Assembly (NCBI RefSeq): GCF_000331105.1
Contig: NC_020054.1
Span: forward strand, 186,001-250,000
Length of the DNA stretch: 64,000 nucleotides
Source: Fibrella aestuarina BUZ 2
GTDB taxonomy: Bacteria; Bacteroidota; Bacteroidia; Cytophagales; Spirosomataceae
Direction of reading: 5' to 3'
Numbering within the stretch: position 1 is the stretch's first letter; every line of letters begins with the position of its first letter. Position numbers and translations under genes: made by a program. Shown in pieces: positions 9,326 through 16,232 of this stretch. The notes under the pieces were generated by a model. That model made no database searches. It saw only the letters and a program-made list of their open reading frames with translations, and was not told the DNA's origin.

Positions 9326-9841
9326 TCAGGAGGCTTTAGTCGGCTGTTTAGACAAGTCGGCCAGTAGTTGTTCCAGGTTATCGATCGACATCTTGAAGCC
9401 GATTTCGAAGCCCATCTCAATCATTTGCTCCATGCGGGTCAGTGATTCGTTTTTGATAACGATCCGCACGGTGGTGATGCCGTTTTGCTCGCTGAACGTC
9501 GTATCCCATTCCGAACCGGGCAGTTCGGGATTTTCGTGTTCGTCGGCAAACGTATTGTACATCTTGTAATTGGTCTTCGGACTGATCGACGTGTATTCCT
9601 GAATCGACCAGCGCGCCTGTCCTTCGGGGCTCACCATCGCGTAGAACCGGCGGCCACCGACCTTAAAATCCATGTACTTGGTCCTGGATGACCAGGGCCT
9701 GGGCGCAACCCACTGATCCAGTAGTTCGGGTTTGGTAAACGCATCCCAAACCAGCGGCAGTTCGGCCGCAAATTCCCGGTTGATGACTACCGTTTTCTGT
9801 GATTTGTCGACGGTAAAGTCGAAGCGCAAGTTGTTGTTCAT
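9326..9841 (-). CDS. SRPBCC (AHSA1-like) domain protein
   Basis: This 171-residue START/Bet v1-fold protein shows the AHSA1-family pattern: [24 protein letters not shown] near the N-terminus, [13 protein letters not shown] in the middle and [18 protein letters not shown] as the long C-terminal helix. These cytoplasmic proteins bind small hydrophobic ligands; the ligand is unknown. Its ATG overlaps the ArsR stop codon by 4 nt (ATGA), so the two are translationally coupled. ArsR + AHSA1 pairs are a very common bacterial operon, in which the repressor controls both genes. Confidence 0.92.
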   Translation of the reverse strand: MNNNLRFDFTVDKSQKTVVINREFAAELPLVWDAFTKPELLDQWVAPRPWSSRTKYMDFKVGGRRFYAMVSPEGQARWSIQEYTSISPKTNYKMYNTFADEHENPELPGSEWDTTFSEQNGITTVRIVIKNESLTRMEQMIEMGFEIGFKMSIDNLEQLLADLSKQPTKAS

Positions 9842-10158
9842 TGGTTCTGTTGTTTAATCATGGATAATACCTCGTCAAGTTGATTGAACCGGGTTTCCCA
9901 AATGGTTCGGTATTGGGCCAGCCAGTTGTCTACTTCTTTCAGTTTGTCGATCTCCAGCGAGTAATAAATCTCCCGGCCCTGCGGGGCTTGCTTGACCAGT
10001 TCGCATTCCGTGAGAATGCGCAGGTGTTTCGACACGGCCTGCCGGGTTGTGTTGAAGTGGTCGGCAATGGCGTTCGGGGTCATGGCCTGTAAGGCGATCA
10101 GGGCGATAATGGCCCGCCTCGTCGGGTCGGCGATGGCCTGAAAAATGTCTCTTCGCAT
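9838..10158 (-). CDS. ArsR-family winged-helix repressor
   Basis: The 106-residue protein is a single ArsR/SmtB winged helix. [21 protein letters not shown] is the N-terminal helix, and [19 protein letters not shown] is the recognition helix-turn-helix, followed by the wing GREIYYSL. It lacks the metal-binding ELCVCDL motif, so it belongs to the metal-independent group usually paired with SRPBCC proteins. It is the first gene of a two-gene operon with a 4-nt overlap. Two palindromes over its promoter suggest autoregulation. Confidence 0.94.
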   Translation of the reverse strand: MRRDIFQAIADPTRRAIIALIALQAMTPNAIADHFNTTRQAVSKHLRILTECELVKQAPQGREIYYSLEIDKLKEVDNWLAQYRTIWETRFNQLDEVLSMIKQQNQ

Positions 10159-10177
10159 CGATGGGGTGCGCGATTAA

Positions 10178-10225
10178 TGAAACCGTTCGGTTGCAAATGT
10201 ACGCGCAACCATTCGGTTTCACAAG
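10178..10225 (-). promoter_or_regulatory. arsR promoter with paired palindromic operators
   Basis: On the minus strand the -7 box TACATTTG (10194-10201) lies 20 bp from the -33 box CTTG (10222-10225). The promoter is framed by large inverted arms, GAAACCGTTCGGTTGC (10179-10194) and GCAACCATTCGGTTTC (10205-10220), 13/16 complementary. Each arm contains its own small palindrome, AACCGTTCGGTT or AACCATTCGGTT. The start point would fall near 10187, about 30 nt before the ATG. The layout fits repression by the ArsR encoded just downstream. Confidence 0.7.
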
Positions 10226-10387
10226 TGATTCTTCGTTTTTCTCAGGAAAAAAATCAGCCCTAGGGTAACTGTGGCGCCTGGCCCTGGTAACCCGATTGCC
10301 ATTCACCGTCCCTAATCGCCTTTGAGCCCTTTATCGGTTGGACGAAGCGATGGGGTGGCGCTATTTGTCCCCCTCAACCAGGGCACT

Positions 10388-11500
10388 ATGGCTACCTACT
10401 CCCGACGTTCATTCATCAACAACCTCGGCCTGGGCATTGGCGCCTCGACGCTCGCCCCCACCCTCGTGGCTGCTACCTTCGACAAACCCGAACCCGCCCG
10501 GAAACTGAACATCGCGATCTGCGGCCTGGGCCGGTACGCCAACGTGCTGAAAAGCGGACTGGCCGACTCGCGCTATTGTCGGCTCAACGGCGTGATCACG
10601 GGTACACCGGCCAAAGCGGCGCAGTGGAAAGCCGAGTTTGGCCTGCCCGACAAGAACATTTATTCGTATGACCAGTTGGACCAGCTGGCCAACAACCCGG
10701 ACATCGATCTGGTCTACATCACCCTGCCCAACGGCCTGCACAAGGACTACACGCTGCGGGTGGCGAAGGCGGGCAAACATGTGATTGTCGAGAAGCCGAT
10801 GGCCCTTACCGAACGCGACTGCCGGGAAATGATCGACGCCTGCCAGCGGGCGGGTGTGCAACTGGCGGTTGGCTACCGGCTGCACTACGAGCCGCACCAC
10901 ATCGAACTCAAGCGGCTGGGGCAGGAAAAGGTCTTCGGTCAGGTACGTTGGATCGAAGCGTCGTTGGGCTACCGGCTCGCGGGCATCGCCGCCGCCGATT
11001 GGCATCTGAGCAAAGTGCTGGCAGGTGGCGGCCCGCTGATGAACCTGGGCGTCTATTGCGTGCAGGCTGGCCGGTACGTGCTGGGCGAGGAACCTATTGC
11101 GGTAACGGCGCAGTATGGCCCGGTGACGATGCCCGACCGGTTCAAGGAAGTGGAGGAGAACATCATGTGGCAACTGTACTTCCCGAGTGGGGCCATCTGC
11201 ACCTCGGCCACCACCGCCAACAGCAACATCGACCGCTTCTTCGCCTCGGCCGACGAGGGTACGTTTGAGCTGAGCCCGGCCCTGAGTTACGGCCCCTTTG
11301 CGGGAAAAACGAGCCGGGGCGTGTTCAATTTCCCGGTCATCAACCAGCAAGCCGCCCAACTCGACGACATCGCCAGCCATATCCTGAGCAACAAACCGCT
11401 GCCATCGCACATTTCGGGCGACGAAGGCCGCAAAGACATGCGCGTCATCGAAGGCATTTATCGAGCCGCCAACACCGGCAAGAAAGTGCTCCTCGGCTAG
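10388..11500 (+). CDS. Tat-exported Gfo/Idh/MocA-family oxidoreductase
   Basis: The ATG at 10388 gives 370 residues beginning with a twin-arginine signal (SRRSFINNLGLG, Arg6-Arg7), so the protein should be folded with its cofactor before export to the periplasm. The NAD(P) Rossmann motif GLGRYA is at 46-51, and the family EKP motif is at 135-137 (VIVEKPMAL). The C-terminal domain has GGGPLMNLGVYCVQ, the usual substrate-side helix. Family members oxidise, dehydrate or isomerise sugars or cyclitols; several exported ones act on glycosides in a redox-neutral way with a bound cofactor. The exact substrate is unknown. It is probably monocistronic. Confidence 0.92.
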   Translation: MATYSRRSFINNLGLGIGASTLAPTLVAATFDKPEPARKLNIAICGLGRYANVLKSGLADSRYCRLNGVITGTPAKAAQWKAEFGLPDKNIYSYDQLDQLANNPDIDLVYITLPNGLHKDYTLRVAKAGKHVIVEKPMALTERDCREMIDACQRAGVQLAVGYRLHYEPHHIELKRLGQEKVFGQVRWIEASLGYRLAGIAAADWHLSKVLAGGGPLMNLGVYCVQAGRYVLGEEPIAVTAQYGPVTMPDRFKEVEENIMWQLYFPSGAICTSATTANSNIDRFFASADEGTFELSPALSYGPFAGKTSRGVFNFPVINQQAAQLDDIASHILSNKPLPSHISGDEGRKDMRVIEGIYRAANTGKKVLLG

Positions 11501-11892
11501 TTTGGTACGTCCTGCTGGCGGTAGTTGGGAACCTTATTCGTTAGCGAATCACGACTTATTCAGCAATGCAGGTACGTATTGTATTGAATGATTGGAGGTA
11601 TCACTGCTTCTCCTTTTACTTGGTAGTATCCTGTCTGTCTATTGAGATTGTGAATTCTGGTGTGTAACTAACACAACGACCTAGAGGATTGATTATCCCG
11701 CGAGATCGCTGAAAGGGCAAACGGCTTGTCTGCATTTACACCCCCCGCCTATTGGGTTACGAAGCATGATGTTGCGCTCTGCATCCTGTCATCCGTAAGC
11801 CGACTTGCGCGGAGCGTTGACAACACACTAATCGCTAAGACCGAGCGCGAAGCTAGACCCTCTTTTTTGGCTAATCCTGTCAACATCGACAG
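11501..11892. other. Gene-free left shoulder of the islet
   Basis: No convincing gene is present. GC content falls along this stretch from the ~60% of the flanks toward the AT-rich islet. It contains one copy (11735-11815) of an ~81-nt element that recurs, diverged but without gaps, at 13321-13401 on the other side of the TIR operon. Confidence 0.5.
11735..11815 (+). repeat. Diverged element X (pairs with 13321-13401)
   Basis: TTTACAC (11735-11741) and GCATCCTGTCA (11781-11791) are separated by exactly 39 nt, as in the second copy. Beyond them both copies share AAG-N4-C-N3-CGC-N2-AGC. By hand count about 47 of 81 positions match without a gap. It may be a decayed coding repeat (one frame reads FTPPAYWV...ILSS) or a recombination or RNA element. 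The function is not known. Confidence 0.4.
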
Positions 11893-12225
11893 TTATTCAT
11901 CTTCAGTAGTTACGGGCTCAAGTTTTGTGACAGAATCCGGGTTTAAAACTATTTTCCAAACCGAAATTATCAATCCTAGTATATCAACAAACAATGCTGC
12001 TCCTGCTGAAGTTACTACCGATATTGGAAATTTATCATTATTCATAAGAATATACGTAGATACGATTAAAACCGTCGCAAGAAGTATTACGGAGAAAAAA
12101 CCCATAACCAGCTTAAGCACGAACCACTGGTTATCTTGTTTTTTTCTTTGATCAAAAGTTTCCTTCTCCTGCCGAATTCTTTCGGAAGCCCTCTCTATTT
12201 CGATTGGTGTCAAGATCTTCGCCAT
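11893..12225 (-). CDS. Two-helix membrane protein, partner of the TIR protein
   Basis: This 110-residue protein has a charged, probably coiled-coil N-terminus (about 1-33, rich in Glu/Arg/Lys). Two transmembrane helices follow, at about 34-60 (FVLKLVMGFFSVILLATVLI) and 68-93 (VVTSAGAALFVDILGLIISV), then a short acidic tail. I recognise no named family. Its ATG lies one nucleotide after the stop of the TIR gene, so the two are cotranscribed and probably form one complex. The layout, a cytoplasmic helical stalk plus a two-helix hairpin, mirrors the C-terminal half of the TIR protein, which suggests the two pack together in the membrane. The AT-rich composition matches the TIR gene, indicating joint acquisition. 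Confidence 0.8.
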   Translation of the reverse strand: MAKILTPIEIERASERIRQEKETFDQRKKQDNQWFVLKLVMGFFSVILLATVLIVSTYILMNNDKFPISVVTSAGAALFVDILGLIISVWKIVLNPDSVTKLEPVTTEDE

Positions 12226-12226
12226 C

Positions 12227-12937
12227 TTATTTCTTCCTAAATTGAATAAGAATTAAGCTAATAATGACTCCAATGAAAGCTCCTAACACTAAAGCAATAA
12301 TAGTAGTGCTACTAATACTGAGTTCGGGACCAAATTTTATTACGTTTCTCCCTGAAATAAAAAATGAAAAAACAGATATAAGAAACGCTAATATTGTAGT
12401 TAAAAAAGTGGTTATAACTAAACCTTGTTTATGGTTGCGTTGTTTTTCATATTCGTATTTTTCATATTCAAGTAATTCATCTCTAGAAAGGACAATCTCG
12501 GATTCTAAGTATAATTTTCTATCACTAATCTCGGAAATTTTTCTTATCTGTAATGTTTTTAGCAGCTTCTCCAAACGTATGTCTATATCTTTTTCATCGG
12601 ATAAATCAAGAAACTGGTATTGATTGATAAACGGGGGTATTACCGAACCCTTATCTTTTATAATTGGAATAATTTTCTTATGGTTATCTCTTCTGATTTC
12701 ACTGATTATTAACCCCACTTCTGTAGAAAACCACTGTCTCTCACCGCTATTTTTCGAGAGTATTATCAATATTAAATCGGCTTTTTCAATAGCACCTGCA
12801 ATTGCAACTACAATATTATCACCCGGCAAGATCTCATTCTCTATATCCAAAATCTCTAAGTCGGATTGATTTAAAAAATATTTTATTTTATCGACAAATT
12901 CTTTGTCTTCATAACTATATGTTATCCAAATTTTCAT
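12227..12937 (-). CDS. Membrane-anchored TIR-domain protein
   Basis: Residues 1 to about 130 form a TIR domain. KIWITYSYEDKEFVDKI is box 1, and SKNSGERQWFSTE carries Trp69 and the likely NAD-cleaving Glu73 (W-x3-E). IIPIIKDKGSVIPPF fits the later strand and loop. A charged helix (about 135-168) leads to two transmembrane helices (about 173-193 and 208-231), so the TIR domain faces the cytoplasm. Bacterial TIR domains are mostly NADases or make cyclic-ADP-ribose signals in antiphage defence (Thoeris, TIR-STING, TIR-SAVED). No ThsA, STING, SAVED or nucleotidyltransferase gene is nearby. The gene is far more AT-rich than its surroundings, a sign of horizontal transfer. Its own promoter lies just upstream. 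Confidence 0.85.
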   Translation of the reverse strand: MKIWITYSYEDKEFVDKIKYFLNQSDLEILDIENEILPGDNIVVAIAGAIEKADLILIILSKNSGERQWFSTEVGLIISEIRRDNHKKIIPIIKDKGSVIPPFINQYQFLDLSDEKDIDIRLEKLLKTLQIRKISEISDRKLYLESEIVLSRDELLEYEKYEYEKQRNHKQGLVITTFLTTILAFLISVFSFFISGRNVIKFGPELSISSTTIIALVLGAFIGVIISLILIQFRKK

Positions 12938-12961
12938 AATATCCTATTTGTAAGTAGTGCG

Positions 12962-13020
12962 CAAGTATATTAGGCTGTTGCGAAGATCAGCAAAAATTCA
13001 GAATATTGGTCATTCTGAAT
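12962..13020 (-). promoter_or_regulatory. Promoter and inverted repeat upstream of the TIR operon
   Basis: On the minus strand TATACTTG (12962-12969, one mismatch to TAnnTTTG) lies 21 bp from TTTTTG (12991-12996). This would start RNA about 18 nt before the TIR ATG. A perfect 9-bp inverted repeat ATTCAGAAT-N7-ATTCTGAAT (12996-13004 and 13012-13020) sits immediately upstream of the -33 box and could bind a regulator. Confidence 0.45.
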
Positions 13021-13294
13021 CCTAACAATTTTACGTAACCAAAAAGCTTGTAATGTTAGCGAGAAGTCTCATAATTCACTCAAGCTTATCTATAAAGTTT
13101 TCTGCCTTATAGTACATAGCCCGCTCATCGAAAATTTGGTAACCTGTCTCAGGCGCTTATACTATTAATCGACAACCTGCCCGCCGAAAAGACCACGTAT
13201 CGAACCATGAGGCCTGCCGACAAGATGATGGTACTCACTTTATTTCTGTTCTATATACGTAGCGATTCTAAGTGTTGATGGCACTACGAGCCAC

Positions 13295-13324
13295 TTGAGA
13301 CAACGCACGAATCTGCTACCTTTA
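13295..13324 (+). promoter_or_regulatory. Possible Bacteroidota promoter facing the QueC-like gene
   Basis: TTG (13295-13297), 19 bp, then TACCTTTA (13317-13324, 7/8 match to TAnnTTTG). Initiation would fall near 13331, producing RNA across element Y and antisense into the 3' end of the QueC-like gene. This is a sequence match only. Confidence 0.3.
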
Positions 13325-13401
13325 CACACTCAGCAGATTGGATTGCAATCTCTCCTTCGGGGACGAGCATCCTGTCAACGGGAAGTTACCCCACGCAAAG
13401 C
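13321..13401 (+). repeat. Diverged element Y (pairs with 11735-11815); possible structured RNA or coding relic
   Basis: This second copy of the TTTACAC-N39-GCATCCTGTCA element can be drawn as a folded RNA. CAGATT (13334-13339) pairs with AATCTG (13403-13408), CCTG-TCAA-CGGG (13371-13382) makes a hairpin, and a UUCG loop motif lies at 13356-13359. Alternatively one frame reads FTHSADWIAISPSGTSILST, which resembles a decayed WD40-type blade. I cannot decide between the two. Confidence 0.35.
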
Positions 13402-13433
13402 AAATCTGTTCTAGGTGGATCTTTACTGTATTA

Positions 13434-13943
13434 TTAGAAAGTTTTAGTGCATTTGGGGCAGTAACCACATTGAACGCCATTCATACAGCTTATTGCTTTC
13501 AATTTACTCCTCTTGATACTTTCTCTTATACTCTTGCCAGATACCTTAATGAGAGGTAACAAAATTTCGAAATCGGGTTCAACCCGATGCATTATCTGTG
13601 TCACCGCATCATAGTCAATACCTATGTCGTCAGCATTGAAACACATTACAATGCCTTTCATGCCATAGCTCACAGCGATAATGCTTGCTTGAAGTGCCAT
13701 CTCCGTGTCATATAGCGCATGAATTTGGTTTGTCTCTCCATCCCTACCGCTACCTGGTCCATCTGGGGTAGCGATAACTGAAATGTATCGATTTAGAATG
13801 TTTGCGTTTGTCAAAGCAACGTCATACTGCTCTTTATTTCGACTCTTAAAGTGAATCAGGTGTTTTGCAGTTGGTTCACTTTCAACAAAATAAGTTGAAT
13901 CAATGCCGCCAGAGTATAACACTAAGTGTCTGCTGTAGTCCAT
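13434..13943 (-). CDS. QueC-like PP-loop ATPase, short form
   Basis: The protein begins MDYSRHLVLYSGGIDSTYF, where SGGIDST is the PP-loop that adenylates a substrate carboxylate. It ends with the four zinc-binding cysteines of the QueC family (C-x5-C-x2-C-x2-C in CMNGVQCGYCPKC) and stops four residues later, so the usual C-terminal tail is missing. The length is 169 residues from ATG 13941-13943; a GTG at 14034-14036 would give 200, but an inverted repeat (13981-14011) lies in that extension, so the ATG is preferred. QueC makes 7-cyano-7-deazaguanine; relatives serve in DNA deazaguanine modification, the Qat defence system and CBASS with protein deazaguanylation. No other queuosine gene is nearby. 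The AT-rich composition matches the TIR islet. Confidence 0.75.
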   Translation of the reverse strand: MDYSRHLVLYSGGIDSTYFVESEPTAKHLIHFKSRNKEQYDVALTNANILNRYISVIATPDGPGSGRDGETNQIHALYDTEMALQASIIAVSYGMKGIVMCFNADDIGIDYDAVTQIMHRVEPDFEILLPLIKVSGKSIRESIKRSKLKAISCMNGVQCGYCPKCTKTF

Positions 13944-13980
13944 GGAAAAGGTTATCTTTAGAGAATTTAAATTAGAAGAT

Positions 13981-14011
13981 TTGTTAGGTTTTGGCAAAAT
14001 CAACCTAACAA
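13981..14011. promoter_or_regulatory. Inverted repeat upstream of the QueC-like gene
   Basis: Perfect 10-bp arms TTGTTAGGTT (13981-13990) and AACCTAACAA (14002-14011) flank an 11-nt spacer. On the minus strand TGATTTTG, one mismatch from the -7 consensus, falls inside it. It is either an operator-promoter for the gene starting at 13943 or, less likely, part of its coding region if the GTG start is used. Confidence 0.35.
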
Positions 14012-14036
14012 CAGTGTTTAACTTACTGACTACCAC

Positions 14037-14387
14037 TTAAAATCGGAAGCCTAAAAAATTTACCCAGCTAGGGCGTTTCTTGTGTCGGCCGCAACCTGCC
14101 CAACGAGCCAAACTACTTATCATGTCGAGCCAGCCTTGCGATCTGTCGCCAAGGCGCTGGTATACGAACACTTTATAAACTCGCACCCAACAGGTATATA
14201 TACCCATAATTTAGAAGTTACAAACTGCTATATATCAGTTGCTTGTAGCTCGGCATTATGTTCATTATTTTACGATTACACTAGTACTTCTACAAGTATC
14301 GCTTTTTAAACAAAGACAACAAAAACCACCCAACTGAATTGACTAAACGGCTACTCAATAAGTAACACATTGTCACAACTGTCAGCT
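14037..14387. other. Right shoulder of the islet, no gene seen
   Basis: A GC-richer patch (about 14080-14165) and then AT-rich DNA. No frame has a credible start, composition or family signature. Composition returns to the genomic norm inside the serine hydrolase gene that begins at 14388. Confidence 0.5.
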
Positions 14388-16043
14388 TCATGGCAGCAAA
14401 GCAGGGAGAATGTATTGCTCCATCATTTGATCAACTTGGGGGTGGGCATAGGCGGTGCCATAGGCCGTGGCGGTTACGACGATGACCCACAGCTGGTCCT
14501 TGAACACGAAGATTTTGTTGCCGCCGTTGCCCGTGGCGTAGTAGGTCTCGTAGGCCTTGCCGTTCACCCGGTACGTCTTGTTCCAGAACAGGTAGCCGTA
14601 GTACTCATTCGGTCGGCCCGGAATGGCTTTATGGCGGGTGAAGGTCTCACGTACCCAGCTAGCCGGTAGGAGTTGTCGGCCCTGCCAGCGGCCGTCATTT
14701 TTATAGAGCTGCCCGTATTTGGCCAAATCCAGCGCGTTCATACGCACGCCCCCCGCCATACTCACCGTCTGTTGGGGCGTATACGGCCACCGGTACCGCC
14801 GGATACCCAGCGGGCCAAGCAGTTGCCCGTCGGCGTAGCGTTCCAGTCCGCCCGGCACGACCTTGTGCAGCACGTCGCCCAGCAGCACCACGCCCGCCGT
14901 GAAGTAATGCCACGTACCCTTGTATTTCGCCGTGTCGAGCGGGAGGTTCAGCGTGAAGTCGACCCAGTTGGGCGTGGGGTACATGTTCTCTTCGTTGCCG
15001 GGCGAGTCGCTGTCGTCGTCGTTGCCGTCGAAGGCCGAGCTCATCGTCAGCAGGTCGCGCAGGGTGGTTCGGGCTTTCGCGGGTACGTTGTTCGCCACCG
15101 TGCGCAGGTCGTAGAAGTCGGACAGCGGCTGGGCTTCGCTCGTCAGGTGCCCGTCCCGGATGGCCATACCCGTCAGCGTCGAGGCGAATGATTTGCCCAC
15201 CGAACGCACGTCGTGCAGCGAATCGCGGGTGGCGCCATTGCCGTATTCCTCGATCAGCAGCTTGCCGTTTTTCAACACCACCACGCTCGTAATGTGCTTA
15301 AACACCGCCGCGTCGATCATCCCGTTCAGCGCCTTGATCTTGTCCCGGTCAAATTGCTCGGTCGATACCGGTAGCCCCGGATAGGGGCTGGGTACGTTGA
15401 GCCGGATGGTGCTCAGGTCGATCACCGGCCTGCGATTGACAAGCAGCTTTAGTTCGCCGCTTGCCAGCAGCACGCCCACCGTTGGGTTGGTCAGGCCGAG
15501 GTACGGGCGGATGTCGAGCCGGAACCGGTGCGGCCCCTCGGTCAGGGCGCTATCGCCGCCGTTGTTCATGAACCGGTTCCAGGCCGATTGGCTCCACCAC
15601 GCGCCCTCTTTCTGGTTGTCGATCAGCGGTTTATGGATGATCGTCTCCGTGTTTTTGATCTGCGGATAGGGCGCGCCGGGATGCAGGTCGCTCTGGTACA
15701 CCAGCCGGTCGTCGACAAAGAACGTAAACTGATAGCCGCCCGTTTTCGTGAGCATGTCGGCGGGCAACTCGGGCGCGAGCTGATGCAGGTAGTTCGTGAG
15801 CGAATTGCCCATGAACGCCGTCATGAACAGGTTGCTGCGGTTGGTGAGCGTATACGTACCCAGAAACGCCGTATCGGTCAGCTCGGCCGCGGGGATGGCC
15901 CGGTCCGTAAAGCGGATGCGCCCCACATTGGCCCCGTGCAGCGCCGAGGTGATGCCCTGCGTCGGCACCAGATCGGGCGTTTGAGCAAGCAGGGTGGTGG
16001 TAACGAAAAGAAGGATAGACAGGAGTGAGCCGGGTACGTTCAT
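14388..16043 (-). CDS. Secreted beta-lactamase-fold serine hydrolase
   Basis: The 551-residue protein has a signal peptide (MNVPGSLLSILLFVTTTLLAQ). A beta-rich N-terminal region of about 200 residues follows, with no family I can name, then a class C beta-lactamase/penicillin-binding fold from about 235. The nucleophile motif is SVGK, Ser281 to Lys284. The usual YxN motif seems replaced around WHYFTAGVVLLG. The C-terminal part YYATGNGGNKIFV matches the closing strand region. Such enzymes act in the periplasm as esterases, amidases or D-aminopeptidases; class C antibiotic resistance should not be assumed. A direct repeat with a 21-bp period lies 58 bp before the ATG, matching the one at the LytS kinase gene, so LytTR control is likely. 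Confidence 0.88.
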   Translation of the reverse strand: MNVPGSLLSILLFVTTTLLAQTPDLVPTQGITSALHGANVGRIRFTDRAIPAAELTDTAFLGTYTLTNRSNLFMTAFMGNSLTNYLHQLAPELPADMLTKTGGYQFTFFVDDRLVYQSDLHPGAPYPQIKNTETIIHKPLIDNQKEGAWWSQSAWNRFMNNGGDSALTEGPHRFRLDIRPYLGLTNPTVGVLLASGELKLLVNRRPVIDLSTIRLNVPSPYPGLPVSTEQFDRDKIKALNGMIDAAVFKHITSVVVLKNGKLLIEEYGNGATRDSLHDVRSVGKSFASTLTGMAIRDGHLTSEAQPLSDFYDLRTVANNVPAKARTTLRDLLTMSSAFDGNDDDSDSPGNEENMYPTPNWVDFTLNLPLDTAKYKGTWHYFTAGVVLLGDVLHKVVPGGLERYADGQLLGPLGIRRYRWPYTPQQTVSMAGGVRMNALDLAKYGQLYKNDGRWQGRQLLPASWVRETFTRHKAIPGRPNEYYGYLFWNKTYRVNGKAYETYYATGNGGNKIFVFKDQLWVIVVTATAYGTAYAHPQVDQMMEQYILPALLP

Positions 16044-16100
16044 GGGATAGCCATTCAGGTGAGCCGAAAGCTACGCGTACCCGCCCAGCGCCGGACCGAA

Positions 16101-16131
16101 ATGGGACCAACTGCCCTAGTTATGGGCTGAA
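16101..16131. promoter_or_regulatory. LytTR-type direct repeat upstream of the serine hydrolase
   Basis: ATGGGACCAA (16101-16110) and ATGGGCTGAA (16122-16131) repeat with a 21-bp period. The same word pair with the same period occurs at 48890-48920 before the LytS kinase gene. Two ~9-10 bp direct repeats about two helical turns apart are the known shape of LytTR binding sites. Confidence 0.5.
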
Positions 16132-16141
16132 TGGGTGTTTC

Positions 16142-16229
16142 TTTGTCATCCCGACGTAGGAGGGATCTTAATGTCTCCTGACTTGTGCGTCAGGGCATCT
16201 TAAGATCCCTCCTACGTCGGGATGACAAA
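16142..16229. repeat. Long-palindrome repeat family A, copy 1
   Basis: Perfect 30-bp arms (16142-16171 and 16200-16229; outer word TTTGTCATCCCGACG) flank a 28-nt centre. It lies just beyond the 3' end of the permease gene ending at 16233. Copies 2 and 3 are at 28642-28736 and 52231-52316, and a collapsed copy is at 31385-31418. No coding capacity; it resembles a REP/MITE-like intergenic palindrome. Confidence 0.9.
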
Positions 16230-16232
16230 AAG

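Larger units (their letters stand above)
13021..13433. other. Gene-poor DNA between the TIR operon and the QueC-like gene
   Basis: No intact gene is supported. A 52-codon plus-strand frame around 13136-13279 (…LSQALILLIDNLPAEKTTYRT… in translation) has no recognised match and looks like a relic. From 13295 there is a promoter-like pair and the second copy of the diverged element. Confidence 0.4.

Noticed and set aside
10409..11410. 333-codon minus-strand frame opposite the Gfo/Idh/MocA gene
   Set aside because: Antisense shadow; the plus strand has a Tat signal, a Rossmann motif and the EKP motif.
13338..13559. 73-codon plus-strand frame starting at TTG near element Y
   Set aside because: Its second half is antisense to the QueC-like gene, and it has no supporting start or domain.
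14388..16043. Calling the serine hydrolase an AmpC beta-lactamase
   Set aside because: It has the SxxK motif but no canonical YxN, and a large extra N-terminal region. Family members are mostly esterases or peptidases, so resistance is not supported.
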